A stretch of DNA of 18,298 nt from SIG480 sp045539475 (GTDB taxonomy: Bacteria; Bacillota; Clostridia; Oscillospirales; JAAYXM01), in NCBI GenBank assembly GCA_045539475.1, contig JAZQFJ010000083.1, positions 1 through 18,298 of the forward strand, in the 5' to 3' direction. The translations under genes and the position numbers were made by a program. Numbering within the stretch: position 1 is the first letter of the stretch; every line of letters begins with the position of its first letter. Under the pieces are notes generated by a model, which saw nothing but the letters and a program-made list of their open reading frames with translations, ran no database searches and had not been told where the DNA came from. This document shows positions 14,511 through 18,298 of this stretch, in pieces.

Positions 14511-15857
14511 TTAATATACGCCTTCTGCGAGCATTGCCTCTGCAACCTTCTTAAAGCCGGCGATGTTAGCGCCTGCGATAAGGTCATAGCCGAGGCCGAC
14601 TTCCTCTGCAGCCTTTGCGGAGTTGTCGTGAATGTTCTTCATGATGAGGTGAAGCTTTGCATCAACCTCTTCCGGCTCCCAGTTGTAACGCATAGAGTTC
14701 TGAGCCATTTCAAGAGCGGAGGTTGCAACGCCGCCTGCGTTAACAGCCTTGGACGGAGCAACAATCTTAACGTTCTTCTTAAGATACTCAACTGCCTCGT
14801 TGGTTGTCGGCATATTTGCAACCTCGATGTAGTACTCTACACCGTTTGCTGCAATCTGCTCTGCTTCCTTCATGCCGATTTCGTTCTGGTATGCACACGG
14901 CATGCAGATGTCAACCTTCTCTCCCCATACCTTTTCGCCCGGAACGAACTTGCAGCCGAACTTATCTGCATAGTCCTGAGCGCGGTCACGGCCGGAGGAA
15001 CGCATCTCAAGGAGGAAGTTAATCTTCTCTTCTGTTACAATACCGTCCGGATCATAGCAGTAGCCGTCAGGACCGGAGATTGTAACAACCTTACCGCCAA
15101 GCTGTGCGACCTTCTCGCAAACACCCCATGCAACGTTACCGAAGCCGGAGACTGCGACAGTCTTGCCCTTTATTGTATCACCAAAGTGCTTAAGAACTTC
15201 TTCAAGGTAGTAAACAGCGCCGTAGCCTGTTGCTTCCGGACGGAAGTAGGAACCGCCGTATGTAAGGCCCTTACCTGTGAGAACGCCGTTCTCCCAGCAA
15301 GCCTTGATTCTCTTGTACTGACCGAAGAGGTAACCGACCTCACGTGCGCCAACGCCGATATCACCTGCCGGAACGTCAACGTCCGGGCCGATGTGACGGT
15401 AAAGCTCTGTCATAAATGCCTGGCAGAAGCGAAGGATTTCGGAATCAGACTTACCGCGCGGGTCAAAGTCCGAGCCGCCCTTACCGCCGCCGATCGGAAG
15501 ACCGGTGAGGCTGTTTTTGAAGGTCTGCTCAAAAGCGAGGAACTTCATAGTGTCGATGGTTACCGACGGGTGGAAGCGAAGTCCGCCCTTGTACGGGCCG
15601 ATTGCGCCGTTGAACTGAACGCGGTAGCCACGGTTTGTGTGATAATTGCCGTTGTCATCTTCCCATGTAACACGGAAAGAAATCTGACGGTCCGGCTCGC
15701 AAAGTCTTTCAAGAAGACCTGCCTTTTCGTATTCCGGATGCTGTGCAACGATGGGCTCGATGCTTGCAAAAACCTCTTCTACCGTCTGGATAAAGAGAGT
15801 TTCGCCCTTGTTGCGTGCCTTGACCTCGTCAAGAACTCTTTGCATATAAGGTGTCAT
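14511..15857 (-). CDS. gdhA: NADP-type glutamate dehydrogenase
   Basis: 448 residues, cytosolic, homohexameric in the family. It catalyses reductive amination of 2-oxoglutarate with ammonium to glutamate. Length and sequence follow the bacterial ~447-residue NADP(H) group. Substrate-site lysines appear in PYKGGLRFH (Lys90) and the catalytic one in PIGGGKGGSDFDP (Lys126). DVDVPAGDIGVG follows, then the dinucleotide fold with SGFGNVAWG and the C-terminal NAGGVATSALEMAQN. NADP preference is inferred from family likeness, not from a decisive residue. GGAGG lies 12 bases before the ATG. Single-gene unit with a near-perfect promoter and two terminators, convergent with uraA. A long reading frame on the opposite strand is only its shadow. 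Confidence 0.96.
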   Translation of the reverse strand: MTPYMQRVLDEVKARNKGETLFIQTVEEVFASIEPIVAQHPEYEKAGLLERLCEPDRQISFRVTWEDDNGNYHTNRGYRVQFNGAIGPYKGGLRFHPSVTIDTMKFLAFEQTFKNSLTGLPIGGGKGGSDFDPRGKSDSEILRFCQAFMTELYRHIGPDVDVPAGDIGVGAREVGYLFGQYKRIKACWENGVLTGKGLTYGGSYFRPEATGYGAVYYLEEVLKHFGDTIKGKTVAVSGFGNVAWGVCEKVAQLGGKVVTISGPDGYCYDPDGIVTEEKINFLLEMRSSGRDRAQDYADKFGCKFVPGEKVWGEKVDICMPCAYQNEIGMKEAEQIAANGVEYYIEVANMPTTNEAVEYLKKNVKIVAPSKAVNAGGVATSALEMAQNSMRYNWEPEEVDAKLHLIMKNIHDNSAKAAEEVGLGYDLIAGANIAGFKKVAEAMLAEGVY

Positions 15858-15899
15858 AATTTTTTTCCTCCATTTTCTGTTGATTTTTTCTACTGTATA

Positions 15900-15927
15900 A
15901 TTATACTCTATTGAGCGATAATGTCAA
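15900..15927 (-). promoter_or_regulatory. Consensus promoter of gdhA
   Basis: On the minus strand perfect TTGACA (15927-15922), a 16-base spacer and perfect TATAAT (15905-15900). The leader is about 35 nt. Confidence 0.85.
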
Positions 15928-15961
15928 GTAAATTCGGCAAAAAAAGCAAAAAAATGCACAA

Positions 15962-16052
15962 GCTACGCAATAAAGTTCTTTTCCGCACCTCTAACAAGCA
16001 ATATCATATAAATCCCGCACAATTTTGTGCTTTTCTGTGTTTATTCCGTAGC
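15962..16052. repeat. 13-bp inverted repeat in the gdhA-metG gap
   Basis: GCTACGCAATAAA (15962-15974) and TTTATTCCGTAGC (16040-16052) are complementary at 12 of 13 positions, 65 bases apart. Inside lies GCACAA-TT-TTGTGC (16017-16030) followed by TTTTCTGTGTTT, a possible rightward terminator. The rest of the 304-base gap between the divergent genes carries only the two promoters. Confidence 0.45.
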
Positions 16053-16096
16053 AAAGCGGCATTTTTCAATTTATTCGAAGCCTTTAATAATATATC

Positions 16097-16126
16097 TTGC
16101 AAATATTACCTGTTTTATGGTATACT
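16097..16126 (+). promoter_or_regulatory. Putative promoter of metG
   Basis: TTGCAA (16097-16102), 18-base spacer, then TGGTATACT with an extended TG and a -10 of TATACT (16121-16126). The start near 16133 leaves a leader of about 29 nt, too short for a T-box or SAM riboswitch. Confidence 0.65.
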
Positions 16127-16161
16127 AAAATAGTATAATAATTGAAAAGAGGCTGAAAGCT

Positions 16162-18102
16162 ATGGATAAGACAAAATTTTATATCACCACTGCCATTGCT
16201 TACACGTCGCGCAAGCCACATATCGGAAACACATACGAGGTTGTTCTCACCGATGCCATTGCGCGCTTCAAGCGCCGCATGGGCTATGATGTGTTTTTCC
16301 TTACCGGCACCGACGAGCACGGGCAGAAGATTGAGGATATCGCAAAGGAAACCGGCGTAACACCAAAGGAATATGTTGACGGTGTTGCCGGTGAAATCAG
16401 AAACATCTGGGATATGATGAACTCAAGCTATGACAAGTTCATCCGTACAACGGATAAAGAGCACGTTGAAACAGTCCAGAAGATTTTCAAAAAGCTCTAT
16501 GATCAGGGCGATATATATAAAGGCGAATACGAGGGCTGGTACTGTGTACCGTGTGAGTCCTTCTTCACCGACACGCAGGTTGAAGGCGGCGTTTGCCCCG
16601 ACTGCGGCAGACCCGTCAAGAAGACCAACGAAGAAGCATACTTTTTCAGAATGAGCAAATATCAGGACGCTCTGATGAAGCATATCGAGGAAAATCCGGA
16701 CTTCATCCAGCCGGAGAGCCGCAAAAAAGAAATGGTGAACAACTTCTTAAAGCCGGGGCTCCAGGATCTCTGCGTCTCCCGCTCGTCGTTTAAGTGGGGC
16801 GTTCCGGTAACGTTTGATGACAAGCACGTTATCTACGTCTGGATTGACGCGCTATCAAACTACATCACCGCGCTCGGATATTCTCCGGACGGCTCAGGCG
16901 AGCTTTACAACAAGTACTGGCCGGCAGATGTCCACATCATCGGAAAGGACATTCTCCGCTTCCACACAATCTACTGGCCGATTATGCTTATGGCACTCGG
17001 CGAGCCGCTTCCGAAGAAGGTTTTCGGTCATCCGTGGCTTCTTTTCGGAACAGACAAGATGAGCAAATCACGCGGCAACGTTATCTATGCAGACGACCTT
17101 GTTCGCCACTTCGGCGTTGACGCGGTGCGTTATTACGTTCTCCGCGAAATGCCCTTTGCTCAGGACGGAACAATCACTTACGAAACAATCATCGCACGTT
17201 TTAACGCAGACCTTGCAAACACGCTCGGAAACCTCGTCAACCGCACGGTTGCGATGGCAAACAAATATTTCGGCGGCACAGTCTCTCATACCGGTGTCAC
17301 AGACACGATGGACGCAGACCTTATCGACTGCGCAATAAAATGCCGCGATGCAGTCGCCGATAAAATGGAAGAATACCGCGTTGCAGATGCGCTTGAAGAA
17401 ATCATTTCCCTCGCGCGCCGCAGCAACAAATACATTGACGAGACAGCACCGTGGGCGCTTGCAAAGGATGAAGAGAAGAAAGAAAGACTTTCAACCGTTC
17501 TCTTCAATCTCTTAGAGTCTATCCGCTTTATCGGAACACTCATTTATCCGTTTATGCCGGACACCGCAGAAAAAATCATCGCCCAGTGCGGCGCTTCCGC
17601 ATCCGATGTTGCATCGCTTTCCGAGTTTGCCCGGAACGGCAGCATAACCGTCGGTGAAGCCGAGGTTCTCTTTGCAAGAATTGACGAAAAGAAAAAGCTT
17701 GAAGAACTCAACGCCGAGATGGAAGCGGCAATGGCAGCAGCTGCAGCGGCAAATGAACCCGAAGAGGAAAAGGCACCGGAAATCACAATTGATGATTTTG
17801 ACAAGGTTGAGCTTCGCGTTGTGAAAATCCTTGAATGTGAGCCGGTAAAGAAATCCGACAAGCTCCTGCGCATCATTGTTGATGACGGTGAGGGTCAGCG
17901 CCAGATTGTCTCGGGTATCGCACAGCAGTACACTCCCGATGAGCTTATCGGCAAAAAGGTAATTCTTGTTGCAAACTTAAAACCCGCAAAGCTCCGCGGC
18001 GTTGAAAGCCACGGTATGCTCCTTGCGGCAGATCTTCCTGATGGCGGTTGCAAAGTCATCTTCGCAGATGATGCAATTCCCGCAGGCGCGCAAATACATT
18101 AA
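16162..18102 (+). CDS. metG: Methionyl-tRNA synthetase
   Basis: 646 residues, cytosolic. It charges tRNA-Met and initiator tRNA with methionine using ATP. Class I signatures: HIGN at residues 20-23 in the HIGH position and KMSKS at 299-303. The connective peptide has two Cys pairs, CVPC (128-131) and CPDC (145-148), forming a zinc knuckle. After the anticodon-binding helices and an Ala/Glu-rich linker (about 515-540), residues 543-646 form the C-terminal EMAP-II/Trbp111-like tRNA-binding domain (FDKVELRVVKI...SHGMLLAA), typical of dimeric MetRS. AGAGG lies 9 bases before the ATG. No T-box leader. No terminator is seen before an insertion sequence that begins five bases after the stop, so transcription may run into the element. 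Confidence 0.97.
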   Translation: MDKTKFYITTAIAYTSRKPHIGNTYEVVLTDAIARFKRRMGYDVFFLTGTDEHGQKIEDIAKETGVTPKEYVDGVAGEIRNIWDMMNSSYDKFIRTTDKEHVETVQKIFKKLYDQGDIYKGEYEGWYCVPCESFFTDTQVEGGVCPDCGRPVKKTNEEAYFFRMSKYQDALMKHIEENPDFIQPESRKKEMVNNFLKPGLQDLCVSRSSFKWGVPVTFDDKHVIYVWIDALSNYITALGYSPDGSGELYNKYWPADVHIIGKDILRFHTIYWPIMLMALGEPLPKKVFGHPWLLFGTDKMSKSRGNVIYADDLVRHFGVDAVRYYVLREMPFAQDGTITYETIIARFNADLANTLGNLVNRTVAMANKYFGGTVSHTGVTDTMDADLIDCAIKCRDAVADKMEEYRVADALEEIISLARRSNKYIDETAPWALAKDEEKKERLSTVLFNLLESIRFIGTLIYPFMPDTAEKIIAQCGASASDVASLSEFARNGSITVGEAEVLFARIDEKKKLEELNAEMEAAMAAAAAANEPEEEKAPEITIDDFDKVELRVVKILECEPVKKSDKLLRIIVDDGEGQRQIVSGIAQQYTPDELIGKKVILVANLKPAKLRGVESHGMLLAADLPDGGCKVIFADDAIPAGAQIH

Positions 18103-18165
18103 ATAAAGGCTCTATAATAAAAGTTGGGGTAACCAAGTAGAGCCTACGAAAAAAATTAAAAAAAG

Positions 18166-18240
18166 TAGAGCATATTTGGAAGAAATCCGTTAAAATGGAA
18201 TTGACGAGAAACCATGAACGGAGGACTCAAATATGCTCTA
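18166..18240 (+). promoter_or_regulatory. Inverted repeat that can sequester the transposase start codon
   Basis: TAGAGCATATTTG (18166-18178) is perfectly complementary to CAAATATGCTCTA (18228-18240). The right arm contains the transposase ATG (18233-18235), and the Shine-Dalgarno (18220-18224) sits at its edge. A transcript entering from metG would fold it shut. Confidence 0.7.
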
Positions 18241-18298
18241 TAAACATTTTACAGAAAAACTGCTCGGATTGCAAGGGGTAAACATCACAAATATCGAG
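18233..18298 (+). CDS. ISL3-family transposase, N-terminal 22 codons only
   Basis: The visible residues MLYKHFTEKLLGLQGVNITN resemble the N-termini of ISL3 transposases (short start, F-x-E-x-LLGL, then a zinc-ribbon region that would follow outside the window). These enzymes move the element by cut-and-paste using a DDE-type domain, not visible here. GGAGG (18220-18224) stands 8 bases before the ATG. The frame is open to the window edge. The call rests on the N-terminal resemblance plus the GGCTCT end, so family identity is likely but not proved. Confidence 0.78.
   Translation, partial: MLYKHFTEKLLGLQGVNITNIE

Larger units (their letters stand above)
18108..18298 (+). mobile_element. Left end of an ISL3-family insertion sequence (runs off the window)
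   Basis: The left end starts at GGCTCTATAATAAAAG (18108-18123), like the GGnTCT ends of ISL3 elements, and leads to a transposase start matching that family. A subterminal TAGAGCC (18138-18144) pairs with the terminal GGCTCTA; GCTCTA/TAGAGC occurs four times in the first 133 bases and may be bound by transposase. ISL3 elements usually duplicate 8 bp: the 8 bases left of it are TAAATAAA (18100-18107), which include the metG stop. The right end is not visible. Confidence 0.82.

Noticed and set aside
14484..15914. 476-codon open frame on the plus strand opposite gdhA
   Set aside because: It is antisense to a clearly conserved glutamate dehydrogenase; its Cys/Val-rich composition is what the complement of gdhA codons gives, and it lacks a ribosome site.
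16127..16161. T-box or SAM riboswitch before metG
   Set aside because: The leader is only about 29 nt with no terminator.

Overview
The window looks like a chromosomal segment of an anaerobic, low-to-mid-GC Clostridia member, probably Oscillospiraceae/Ruminococcaceae-like. Four things point there: a membrane pyrophosphatase of the K+-dependent type, S-layer-homology (SLH) surface proteins with Gly-rich linkers, PyrR-type attenuation ahead of a uracil permease, and consensus sigma-A promoters with AGGAGG ribosome binding sites. The taxonomic call is inference; there is no rRNA here.

Layout. The left third reads leftward. It holds a pyrophosphatase gene (226-2328) with a strong bidirectional terminator, a small DUF6809-like gene (2532-2786), and, upstream of that, a promoter-driven, highly structured RNA of about 163 nt ending in an intrinsic terminator (2998 down to 2836). 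Then comes a three-gene leftward surface locus: a 1507-residue SGNH-hydrolase/SLH protein (11760-7237), an ANL-superfamily acyl/aryl-AMP ligase (7126-5402) and a 743-residue SLH protein (5327-3096). The two SLH proteins are paralogues. Their last ~590 bp are near-identical direct repeats flanking the ligase, and the shorter one carries a decayed version of the second SGNH-like domain of the longer one. A consensus promoter and a 20-bp palindrome lie between this locus and a divergently transcribed small XRE regulator (12056-12277), which is the obvious candidate controller.

The centre holds tRNA-Val(GAC) with its own consensus promoter and terminator, then a 130-bp element made of five small perfect hairpins, each with a 3-nt loop, arranged as an inverted pair of halves. 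Next is a rightward uracil permease gene (12875-14239) behind a complete pyrimidine attenuator: promoter, PyrR-binding hairpin with a CNGNGA hexaloop, and terminator. A hairpin-dense 270-bp gap separates it from a convergent glutamate dehydrogenase gene (15857-14511).

The right end holds methionyl-tRNA synthetase (16162-18102). Five bases after its stop codon begins the left end of an ISL3-family insertion sequence, whose transposase gene runs off the window. A 13-bp perfect inverted repeat in the IS would bury the transposase start codon in read-through transcripts coming from metG.

The least explained parts are the structured RNA/leader at 2836-2998, the SGNH-SLH/ligase/SLH locus with its regulator, and the five-hairpin element at 12537-12666.
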